In this document: piece after piece, positions 1-4,403 of the stretch
Layout of the letters: each line of letters opens with the position of its first letter
Numbering within the stretch: the stretch's first letter is position 1
Assembly (NCBI GenBank): GCA_011682595.1
Contig: JAACEH010000202.1
Location: 1-6,112 of the forward strand
DNA from: Anaerolineaceae bacterium
GTDB taxonomy: Bacteria; Planctomycetota; Phycisphaerae; FEN-1346; JAACEH01
DNA length: 6,112 bases
Reading direction: 5' to 3'
The notes under the pieces: generated by a model
Databases searched by the model: none
Told to the model about the DNA's origin: nothing
The model's input: the letters and a program-made list of their open reading frames with translations, nothing else
Program-made: the position numbers and the translations under genes

Positions 1-38
1 CGGCTTGGCCACACTCTTGCACTCACACACTGCTGCCT

Positions 39-53
39 AATTGTCAAAGAACG
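39..53 (-). promoter_or_regulatory. boxA-like rRNA antitermination site
   Basis: The minus strand reads CGTTCTTTGACAATT, close to the boxA consensus of rRNA leaders (roughly TGCTCTTTAACA). boxA is bound on the nascent RNA by NusB/NusE to make RNA polymerase resistant to Rho over the long untranslated rRNA transcript. It lies just downstream of a leader hairpin (55-82) and of two strong tandem promoters, which is the classical order promoter, hairpin, boxA, 16S. The rRNA gene itself is not in the window: positions 1-38 are only leader, with no 16S 5' end such as AGAGTTTGATC. Confidence 0.75.
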
Positions 54-54
54 A

Positions 55-82
55 GGCTATGGGCCAAACCGGCCCCATAGCC
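55..82 (-). promoter_or_regulatory. rRNA leader hairpin
   Basis: GGCTATGGGCC (55-65) and GGCCCCATAGCC (71-82) are inverted repeats with one bulged base and a 5-base loop. On the minus-strand transcript the stem begins within a few bases of the predicted P2 start and ends 2 bases before the boxA-like site. A hairpin in this place is typical of rRNA leaders (boxB-like or 5' protective stem). Confidence 0.7.
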
Positions 83-91
83 GAGACCCGT

Positions 92-119
92 ATGATAACA
101 GGCCTCGCTTTCGTGTCAA
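92..119 (-). promoter_or_regulatory. Strong sigma70 promoter P2 of putative rRNA operon
   Basis: On the minus strand the -35 hexamer TTGACA (119-114) is perfect and the -10 hexamer TATCAT (97-92) matches five of six, with a 16-base spacer. The predicted start is near 86. The bases after the -10 are ACGGG, a GC-rich discriminator as expected for stringently controlled rRNA promoters. Upstream, 120-165 is unusually A/T-rich on this GC-rich background, with two A-runs on the minus strand, and could act as an UP element, although the runs lie somewhat further upstream than usual. Confidence 0.8.
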
Positions 120-186
120 CACCCAAATTGGCATTAACAAGCCAGTTTTTTACTTTTTTAACAACCCCCGGTAGAGTTGCTCACCT

Positions 187-228
187 GGAGGTTACCTCTC
201 AAGCGGACGCTTCTATGGTAGCGCCTCC
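187..228 (-). promoter_or_regulatory. Structured leader between P1 and P2
   Basis: This segment would be the 5' leader of the P1 transcript. GGAGG/CCTCC and TACC/GGTA arms (187-196 with 217-228) enclose an inner stem AAGCG/CGCTT (201-205 with 208-212). A second small palindrome, GAGGTTACCTC (188-198), competes with the outer stem. I know no named RNA that this matches. It may simply be a leader fold or a boundary between the promoters. Confidence 0.35.
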
Positions 229-240
229 GATCAACCCCTG

Positions 241-270
241 ATTATACAACATCCTGCCCCGCCCTGTCAA
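241..270 (-). promoter_or_regulatory. Perfect-consensus sigma70 promoter P1 of putative rRNA operon
   Basis: The minus strand carries TTGACA (270-265), an 18-base spacer and TATAAT (246-241). Both hexamers match consensus exactly. The predicted start is near 234. A T-run (TTTTT, about 284-280) lies just upstream of the -35 and an A-run (about 313-307) further up, both candidate UP-element tracts. No reading frame follows within 230 bases on the minus strand. Instead come a second promoter, a hairpin and a boxA-like site, which is why I assign it to an rRNA operon rather than a protein gene. Confidence 0.82.
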
Positions 271-349
271 CAGGCCCGATCAAAAACTTCCCCGAGTGCG
301 GCCGGTTTTTTTGTGACGGGTTATCACCTGCCGGAAGCCGTTTTCGGTG

Positions 350-367
350 AGCCCGCTTCAGCGGGCT
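350..367. repeat. Palindromic hairpin 1 of intergenic array
   Basis: AGCCCGCT (350-357) and AGCGGGCT (360-367) form a perfect 8-bp stem with a 2-base spacer. On the plus strand it is followed by TGGTT, too weak a T-tract for a convincing terminator. The core AGCCCG is shared with hairpin 4 of the array (459-478), suggesting one repeat family. Confidence 0.6.
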
Positions 368-372
368 TGGTT

Positions 373-389
373 CCTCGCCGCAGGCGAGG
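373..389. repeat. Palindromic hairpin 2 of intergenic array
   Basis: CCTCGCC (373-379), loop GCA, GGCGAGG (383-389). This is a perfect 7-bp GC-rich stem. It sits 5 bases from hairpin 1 and 3 bases from hairpin 3, so the three form one almost continuous structured block. Confidence 0.6.
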
Positions 390-392
390 CCT

Positions 393-421
393 GCATACCA
401 GGGCTTTTAGCCCTGGTATGC
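393..421. repeat. Palindromic hairpin 3 of intergenic array (13-bp stem)
   Basis: The 13-base arm GCATACCAGGGCT (393-405) pairs perfectly with AGCCCTGGTATGC (409-421) around a TTT loop. This is the longest perfect stem in the window. No U-tract follows on either strand, so it is not a classical intrinsic terminator. It could still stabilise the 3' end of the ketoacyl synthase mRNA transcribed from the right. Confidence 0.65.
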
Positions 422-458
422 CGCGACAGTGGATTACTGTTGTTCCTTTCCCTATCTT

Positions 459-478
459 AAGCCCGTTTTAACGGGCTT
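459..478. repeat. Palindromic hairpin 4 of intergenic array
   Basis: AAGCCCGTT (459-467), TT, AACGGGCTT (470-478). This is a perfect 9-bp inverted repeat with the same AGCCCG core as hairpin 1. It may mark the other boundary of a small repeated unit running from about 350 to 478. Confidence 0.6.
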
Positions 479-500
479 CCCCTTGGCGGGTGGCGGGTGG

Positions 501-525
501 CATGGTCCACGCTTGCGTGGCCATG
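501..525. repeat. GGGTGGCATG-type palindrome
   Basis: CATGG (501-505) pairs with CCATG (521-525), and CCACGC (507-512) pairs with GCGTGG (515-520), with one bulged T at 506 and a TT centre. It is preceded by GGGTGGCATG (495-504), the same ten bases that precede the internal palindrome of the element at 4150-4308. Just before it, a 7-base unit (GGCGGGT) is repeated in tandem from 485 to 498. Sharing the motif in two intergenic sites suggests a dispersed repeat family. Confidence 0.55.
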
Positions 526-542
526 TTTATGCTATACGGCAC

Positions 543-558
543 GGACACGGCCGTGTCC
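543..558. repeat. Perfect 16-bp palindrome
   Basis: GGACACGGCCGTGTCC is fully self-complementary. It lies about 110 bases past the stop codon of the ketoacyl synthase gene and 18 bases from the previous palindrome. It could be a dispersed REP-like repeat or a protein-binding site. I cannot tell which from one copy. Confidence 0.55.
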
Positions 559-670
559 CTACATGTCGCAATTTCCATTCGACAGGCTTCTTCAGAACCT
601 CCTCAGGGTAAACCTCCCTTCATTATGCGCCGCAAATCGTTGCTGCTGACCCCACCTGCCGGGCTGCACA

Positions 671-1903
671 TTACTCGCTGCGAAAGACAAGGGCGCAGAT
701 GTGGCCGCCGAAGCCGGCGGAGAGTTTTAGTGAGATGCGTGCGGTGGTGCGGCGCGGGGCCGAGGTCGTGAACTCGATGCGGCCGTCGGGACCTGCTCTC
801 AGGCCGGTGAAGGTCGGCGGCAATTGGCCCGTGGCCATGGATCGCACCAACAGGGCCGACTCTGCGGCACAGGCGGCCCCCAGCAGGTGGCCGTGCAGAC
901 CCTTGGTGGCCATCACGGGAACCTCGGCTGCTCGAGCGCCGAAGATCCGCTCCAGGGCCCGCACTTCGTTCAGGTCGCCGTCGATGGTCGCTGTGCCGTG
1001 CAGGCTCACCAGGTCAACCTGCCCCGGTTCGATGCCCGCCCTGTGAAGAGCGGCCGCGCCAACCCGGGCCAGTGCCTCGCCGTCGGTCGGCATGGTCATC
1101 AGTCCTGCCGCCGTGGCGCCACTGGCTGAGGAGGCCAGCCGGGCCAGGACCCTGAGGCCGAGTCGCTCGGCAATTTCGAGTGAGGTCAGGACGAATGCAG
1201 CCGCTCCTTCGCCGACGAAGAAGCCGTCGCGATCAGCCGCAAAGGGGCGGCACAGTTTCGCCGGGTCGCCGCCGCAACGGGCCAACTGGCCCAACAATCC
1301 CAGCCGCTCGTAGGAGGCCAGCACCAGGGGCTGCAGCGAAGCGTCGGCCGCCCCGCACAGAACAGCGTCCGCCCTGCCCTCCAGAATCAGCCGCCGCGAG
1401 CGAGCCAGTGCGTGGCCGCCGGAGGCGCACGCGCTGGCCATGGTCAGCGAGGGGCCGCAAAGATCGAACCGCTGTGCGATCCGCCGCGTGGCCGCCGCCG
1501 GGTCGACGCTCATCGGCATCGCCGCTTCGCCGGGTCGAGGCCCCTGACCGAGCCGCAACCGCCGGTCAAGAAGATCTAACCCCCCCTTGGAGATCGTGAA
1601 AACACATCCGAACCGCTCGCGGGCCACCTCGCGGGCCAGCCGCTGCATCGGGTCATCGGCTGCGCTCTCCCACCCGCCGCCGCTCATGGCCTGCTCGGCG
1701 GCACGCAGGGCCAGCGTCACAGCCCGGTCTTCTCCCGGCACCACCGCAACCCTGTCCTCGGAAATCGCCCCCACAACGTAGCGCGGATCGTCGGCCCACG
1801 GCGCCGCGGCCGACTGGCCGGCAAGAACGGCGTCCAGCCCGCTCGCCGACTCGCCCTGCGGCAGAAGCGATCCCACTGCGACAATGGCGACCTCAGATGA
1901 CAT
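671..1903 (-). CDS. FabF-like beta-ketoacyl-ACP synthase (KAS I/II type)
   Basis: A 410-residue thiolase-fold condensing enzyme, close to the length of FabF. Such enzymes join an acyl group held on the active-site Cys to malonyl-ACP, releasing CO2, in the cytoplasm. The full active site is visible: Cys159 in SACASGG, His302 in LHGTAT, Lys334 and His339 in KGLHGH, and the C-terminal GFGG loop (397-400). The Cys-His-His set places it with KAS I/II, not with KAS III or BioZ (Cys-His-Asn). The N-terminus (VAIVAVGSLLPQG) aligns with the first strand of FabF, supporting the ATG at 1903, although no strong Shine-Dalgarno precedes it. The segment after residue 100 reads FTISKGGLD where FabF has a SGIGG-type loop, so it is probably a specialised paralogue rather than the housekeeping FabF. 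It lies 34 bases after bioB on the same strand, so the two are probably co-transcribed. A role in making the pimelate chain of biotin is possible but unproven. Confidence 0.9.
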   Translation of the reverse strand: MSSEVAIVAVGSLLPQGESASGLDAVLAGQSAAAPWADDPRYVVGAISEDRVAVVPGEDRAVTLALRAAEQAMSGGGWESAADDPMQRLAREVARERFGCVFTISKGGLDLLDRRLRLGQGPRPGEAAMPMSVDPAAATRRIAQRFDLCGPSLTMASACASGGHALARSRRLILEGRADAVLCGAADASLQPLVLASYERLGLLGQLARCGGDPAKLCRPFAADRDGFFVGEGAAAFVLTSLEIAERLGLRVLARLASSASGATAAGLMTMPTDGEALARVGAAALHRAGIEPGQVDLVSLHGTATIDGDLNEVRALERIFGARAAEVPVMATKGLHGHLLGAACAAESALLVRSMATGQLPPTFTGLRAGPDGRIEFTTSAPRRTTARISLKLSAGFGGHICALVFRSE

Positions 1904-1937
1904 GACGGTTCCCGTGAATTACCCTTTTCCCCGGACT

Positions 1938-2957
1938 TCAGGAAACGGTGTCCGTGACCTGCCAAGGCGAAGCCGGCTGCATACCAAGAGCGGCAATCAT
2001 CTCCAGGTCCTCGGTCGCCGGGCGGCCGCCGGTGGTCAGGTAGTCGCCGATCAGAATGCCGTCCGCCCCGGCGAAGAACATCCAGGGCTGCATTCCCCGC
2101 AGGTTCTCCTCGCGTCCCCCGGCCGCCTTGATGCACTTGGTCGGCAGGACAAACCGCATCATGGCCAGAATGGCCAGACACTCTTCGGGCGACAGGGGCG
2201 GGGCGTTCTCCAGCGGCGTCCCGGCAATGGGCTTCAGGAAGTTGACCGGCACCGAGTCGGCGTCCAACTCGCCAATGGCAATGGCCAGGTCGACGCGGTC
2301 CCGGTCGCTCTCGCCTATGCCGAACAGCCCGCCGCAACACAGCTCCATCCCGGCCGCCTTGACCGCCCGGGCGGTCGCCAGACGCTGATCCCAGGAGTGC
2401 GTCGTCACCACCTGGGGGAAGTAGGCCCGAGAGGTCTCCAGGTTATGATTGTAGCGCCGGCATCCGGCCTCGGCCAGTTTCCGGGCGCCCGTCTCGTCCA
2501 ACATACCCAGGCTGGCGCACGGCGACACCTGTCCGTCGTCACGAAGCTTGCCGATCACCCCGCACAGACGGTCCAGCTCATCGGCCGTCGGCGCCGCGCC
2601 GCTGGTGACAAGTCCGAAGCAACCGGCCCCGCTTTGGCCGGCCCGGCGAGCGCTGCTCAGCAACTCCCGGTCGCTCAGCAGATCGTGCGGATGTATGTTG
2701 GCCGAATGGCGGGCCGACTGGCTGCACCAGCGGCAGTCTTCGGGGCATCGCCCGACCTTGGCGGCCACGATGCCGCAGAGGTGCACCTTGTTGCCGCGAT
2801 GGGTCCGGCGAATCCGGTTGGCCCAGCTGAGCACATCCCACAGGTAGTCCCGGGCCAGGGCCAGCACCTCGAGGGCTTCATTGCGGCCAACACCCCACCC
2901 GTCCAGGGGAGCGGCGGCCAGGTCGGCTATACGCCGGCGGACGTTTTCGGACGACAC
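1938..2957 (-). CDS. bioB: Biotin synthase, with Lys replacing the cluster-ligating Arg
   Basis: A 339-residue radical-SAM enzyme that inserts sulfur into dethiobiotin to make biotin, the last step of the pathway. The SAM-cluster motif is C71-x3-C75-x2-C78 (GRCPEDCRWCSQS). Dethiobiotin-site residues are seen in YNHNLETS (169-176). Cys113, Cys147 and Cys207 align with E. coli Cys97, Cys128 and Cys188, ligands of the sulfur-donating auxiliary cluster. The fourth E. coli ligand, Arg260 (YVRLSAGR), aligns with Lys277 in CIKAAGGR. There are extra cysteines at 208 and 275, the latter two residues before Lys277. Biotin synthases of obligate anaerobes are reported to differ in the auxiliary cluster, so this may be that type. 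The start is GTG at 2957, chosen because AGGAG lies 6 bases upstream. The gene follows a structured 103-base leader and precedes a ketoacyl synthase gene. Confidence 0.95.
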   Translation of the reverse strand: MSSENVRRRIADLAAAPLDGWGVGRNEALEVLALARDYLWDVLSWANRIRRTHRGNKVHLCGIVAAKVGRCPEDCRWCSQSARHSANIHPHDLLSDRELLSSARRAGQSGAGCFGLVTSGAAPTADELDRLCGVIGKLRDDGQVSPCASLGMLDETGARKLAEAGCRRYNHNLETSRAYFPQVVTTHSWDQRLATARAVKAAGMELCCGGLFGIGESDRDRVDLAIAIGELDADSVPVNFLKPIAGTPLENAPPLSPEECLAILAMMRFVLPTKCIKAAGGREENLRGMQPWMFFAGADGILIGDYLTTGGRPATEDLEMIAALGMQPASPWQVTDTVS

Positions 2958-2963
2958 TGTCTG

Positions 2964-2968
2964 CTCCT
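2964..2968 (-). promoter_or_regulatory. Shine-Dalgarno site of bioB
   Basis: AGGAG on the minus strand, 6 bases before GTG at 2957. It decides the non-ATG start. A second GGAG lies 6 bases further upstream. Confidence 0.75.
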
Positions 2969-2984
2969 GCTCCGGATAAGCGCT

Positions 2985-3016
2985 CGGCAGAGCCCTGTCC
3001 CTTCAGGGCCCTGCCG
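2985..3016 (-). promoter_or_regulatory. Strong hairpin in the bioB leader
   Basis: Two 13-base arms (2985-2997 and 3004-3016) pair with a single mismatch on the DNA that becomes a G-U pair in the minus-strand RNA. The loop is 6 bases. The stem ends 27 bases before the bioB start and has no U-tract after it, so it looks more like a leader or processing structure than an intrinsic terminator. It could lie in one mRNA between the small-protein genes and bioB and set their relative expression. Confidence 0.5.
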
Positions 3017-3026
3017 GTGCGCGGAG

Positions 3027-3057
3027 ACAATCGAATGTTATTGTGGCCGGACCGGCC
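3027..3057 (-). promoter_or_regulatory. Inverted-repeat block upstream of bioB
   Basis: Two short symmetric sequences lie together just after the stop codon of the 113-residue gene. ACAAT (3027-3031) and ATTGT (3040-3044) are an inverted pair 8 bases apart in a locally A/T-rich patch. GGCCGG-A-CCGGCC (3045-3057) is a perfect 13-base odd palindrome. They could be an operator for the bio genes. The polarity is opposite to a BirA operator, which starts TTGT and ends ACAA. I see no convincing promoter here; the best -10 match is TAACAT, with no -35. Confidence 0.25.
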
Positions 3058-3060
3058 GGC

Positions 3061-3402
3061 TCAGCGTTTCGGGTGCTGGAAGGCCCGGGCCAGGTCGATG
3101 GTGTCGCCAACCTTGCGGAACTCCTTCCTGCCCGGCTCGGACAGGTAGAAGTTCAGACGATTGCTGCCGGTGTCGATGACGGCTACCCCGGCCCGGCTGC
3201 TGGAGACCTGCACGGTGCAGACCCGGAAGTAGCCGGCTGCATCGGTCGCACTGCCGGCATAGGCGGTGTTGGTCAGAATGCCGCTCATGTCGGTGGGGGT
3301 GCGATCGGCCGGCGACCGGGCAACCCATAGCCCCAGGGCCAGGACACACAGAACGACGTTCAGGGCAACCACACTTGCCAGAATGAAATCCTTGATCTTC
3401 AT
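3061..3402 (-). CDS. Small membrane-anchored protein of unknown function (113 aa)
   Basis: I do not recognise this as a named family. Residues 8-27 are one hydrophobic helix (ASVVALNVVLCVLALGLWVA) after the basic N-terminus MKIKDF. No signal-peptidase site is clear, so it is probably an N-terminal anchor with about 85 residues outside the membrane. The C-terminal half has a strand pair VAVIDTGSNRLNFYLS (73-88), then a charged segment (GRKEFRKVGDTIDLARAF). The neighbouring 93-residue protein has the same arrangement (CIIDTVTQRMLFFQYD), so the two look like diverged paralogues. Cys62 in VCTVQ could be redox or structural. The ATG at 3402 is preceded by GAGGGAGAG (3416-3408). The gene lies 74 bases after its paralogue and 103 before bioB, and is probably in their transcription unit. 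Confidence 0.75.
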   Translation of the reverse strand: MKIKDFILASVVALNVVLCVLALGLWVARSPADRTPTDMSGILTNTAYAGSATDAAGYFRVCTVQVSSSRAGVAVIDTGSNRLNFYLSEPGRKEFRKVGDTIDLARAFQHPKR

Positions 3403-3476
3403 TTGTTCTCTCCCTCGGGAGCTGTCTCACTTGATACTGGTAACGACTGACGTTGTGCTCCAGATCGGCCGATTCG

Positions 3477-3758
3477 CTACAGGCGTCCGAAATCCTTCTT
3501 CAGATTAGCGTGGCTGTCCTTGAGAACAACGAGCTTCTTCTGATTCAGGTCGTACTGGAAGAACAACATTCGCTGCGTCACCGTATCGATGATGCATATG
3601 GCGTCGTAGTCCTCAGCCGTGGAGGCCGGGACCATGGCGAAGTCGGCGAAGCGGCCGCTCTGGGCCTGCGCCACGCGCTCGCCTCCGAGCTGGACCACCA
3701 CGCCCGCCATGATCAGCGCGGTGAAGATCAGGAAGAAAATCGCGAATGTCTTTCCCAT
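3477..3758 (-). CDS. Small membrane-anchored protein of unknown function (93 aa)
   Basis: Not recognised as a named family. MGKTF is followed by a hydrophobic helix at 5-23 (FAIFFLIFTALIMAGVVVQ). ERVAQAQS after it could be a signal-peptidase site (AQA at about 30-32), so this may be either secreted or anchored. The soluble part contains AICIIDTVTQRMLFFQYD (53-70), then KKLVVLKDSHANLKKDF. This mirrors the strand pair and basic tail of the downstream 113-residue protein (VAVIDTGSNRLNFYLS), with IDT, R and F at matching places. An excellent ribosome-binding site, AAAGGAG (3773-3767), lies 8 bases before the ATG, which makes the start secure. It follows the 65-residue gene by 99 bases. Confidence 0.8.
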   Translation of the reverse strand: MGKTFAIFFLIFTALIMAGVVVQLGGERVAQAQSGRFADFAMVPASTAEDYDAICIIDTVTQRMLFFQYDLNQKKLVVLKDSHANLKKDFGRL

Positions 3759-3857
3759 TGTTCAGGCTCCTTTCTGTTACCTCGGATTCGCCCCGACTTT
3801 ATTGACTCTCGAGACGAGCCATTTGTTCATTCATTCCTGCCGGCTGGCTCAGGCTTC

Positions 3858-4055
3858 TCAGCGGTTGCGCCGTTTCAGAAGGCCCAGGGCCAGCAGGATC
3901 GAGGCCAGGATCACCACCAGGTAGCCAAGTACGTAGGCCCCGGCCGGCGCAGAGCGGATCGCTTCGGCGACCTCCTTATTGGTCGCCGCCCGGGCATCCG
4001 GGAGAGCAATGGCCATTGCCATAATGGCCGCCAGCAGCCGGGTCATCAGCCTCAT
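3858..4055 (-). CDS. Very small membrane protein (65 aa), signal peptide plus C-terminal helix
   Basis: The start is the ATG at 4055 because GGAGG (4070-4066) lies 10 bases upstream and a promoter sits at 4123-4096. The longer frame that reaches 4286 runs through the promoter and into a repeat element. The protein has a signal peptide (about 1-23, ending DARA-A), a short polar segment (TNKEVAEAIRSAPAG), one transmembrane helix (about 40-60, YVLGYLVVILASILLALGLL) and a basic tail KRRNR. The helix-plus-basic-tail layout resembles CcmD-family small proteins of cytochrome c maturation, but no other ccm gene is in view, so I leave it unnamed. It is the first gene of a minus-strand cluster of three small membrane proteins leading to bioB. 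Confidence 0.7.
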   Translation of the reverse strand: MRLMTRLLAAIMAMAIALPDARAATNKEVAEAIRSAPAGAYVLGYLVVILASILLALGLLKRRNR

Positions 4056-4095
4056 TGTCCAAGGCCCTCCAGAAAAACGGGCGCCAAGTTCCCGT

Positions 4096-4123
4096 ATTCT
4101 AAACGACCGCCCGGTCTTGTAAA
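4096..4123 (-). promoter_or_regulatory. Sigma70 promoter of small membrane-protein cluster, with spacer palindrome
   Basis: On the minus strand TTTACA (4123-4118) and TAGAAT (4101-4096) each match consensus at five of six positions, 16 bases apart. The predicted start is near 4089, giving a leader of about 34 bases to the ATG at 4055. The spacer contains GACCG-CC-CGGTC (4105-4116), a 12-base palindrome between the two hexamers, a typical place for a repressor or a MerR-type activator to bind. The MITE-like element ends only 26 bases upstream of the -35. Confidence 0.65.
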
Positions 4124-4149
4124 GTCTTTTCCCCACCGGCGCTATGACC

Positions 4150-4308
4150 GGGGTGCACGTCAAGATTGTAGGTAAAGTCAAGTAGATCTGGTCAACAGGC
4201 CCGACGGGGGTGGCATGCGTCGCTGGCGACGCATGTTCCGTGGTTCTCCAAGCAGCCCATGCCACCCCGTGGCATGAAAAATCCACCTACAAACGTGACG
4301 TGCACCCC
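4150..4308. mobile_element. MITE-like element with 24-bp terminal inverted repeats
   Basis: The left end (4150-4173, beginning GGGGTGCACGTCA) is the reverse complement of the right end (4285-4308, ending TGACGTGCACCCC) at 22 of 24 positions. The flanks carry a direct repeat TATGACC (4143-4149 and 4309-4315), which extends to the 9 bases CTATGACCG if the outermost C/G bases are counted with the flanks. This is the pattern of a transposon and its target duplication. The 111-bp interior has no gene but is folded: CATGCGTCGC-TG-GCGACGCATG (4214-4235) is a perfect 10-bp hairpin, GGGGTGGCATG (4207-4217) is repeated inverted at 4258-4268, and a further GTGGCATG lies at 4269-4276. I cannot assign the transposase family. 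It sits between two genes and upstream of a promoter. Confidence 0.75.
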
Positions 4309-4403
4309 TATGACCGCCCTTGAGAGTTCCAACAGCTGATTCCAGGGAAAGTTGCCGCCAATTCCCCGGGGGCGGGCAGCGCCGCCGGCCAACCCGCGGG
4401 AGA

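Noticed and set aside
187..228. tRNA-like fold between the rrn promoters
   Set aside because: The arms do not make a cloverleaf. There is no T-loop GTTCRANYC sequence and no acceptor stem of seven pairs.
41..241. A 66-codon plus-strand frame starting with TTG
   Set aside because: It overlaps the boxA-like site, leader hairpin and both rrn promoters on the other strand.
350..558. CRISPR array
   Set aside because: The repeated units are different palindromes, with neither identical direct repeats nor regular spacers.
450..580. A 36-codon minus-strand frame after the ketoacyl synthase (MEIATCRDTAV...)
   Set aside because: It is made entirely of palindromic repeat sequence, and the nearest Shine-Dalgarno-like GAGGAGG is too far upstream of its ATG.
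429..771. Open frames on the plus strand at 429-611 and 490-771
   Set aside because: They run through the palindrome array and into the antisense of the ketoacyl synthase. No ribosome-binding site or protein-like composition.
3027..3044. BirA-type biotin operator upstream of bioB
   Set aside because: The inverted pair is ACAAT...ATTGT with an 8-base gap. A BirA operator begins TTGT and ends ACAA with a longer gap, so polarity and spacing are wrong.
1884..3179. A 431-codon open frame on the plus strand
   Set aside because: It lies opposite bioB and the end of the ketoacyl synthase, whose motifs are unambiguous. The product has no recognisable domain and is the usual antisense frame of a GC-rich gene.
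3858..4286. The 142-codon version of the small membrane protein
   Set aside because: The GTG start lies within the MITE's right inverted repeat and the extra residues cross the promoter at 4096-4123. The ATG at 4055 has a good GGAGG site and gives a clean signal peptide.
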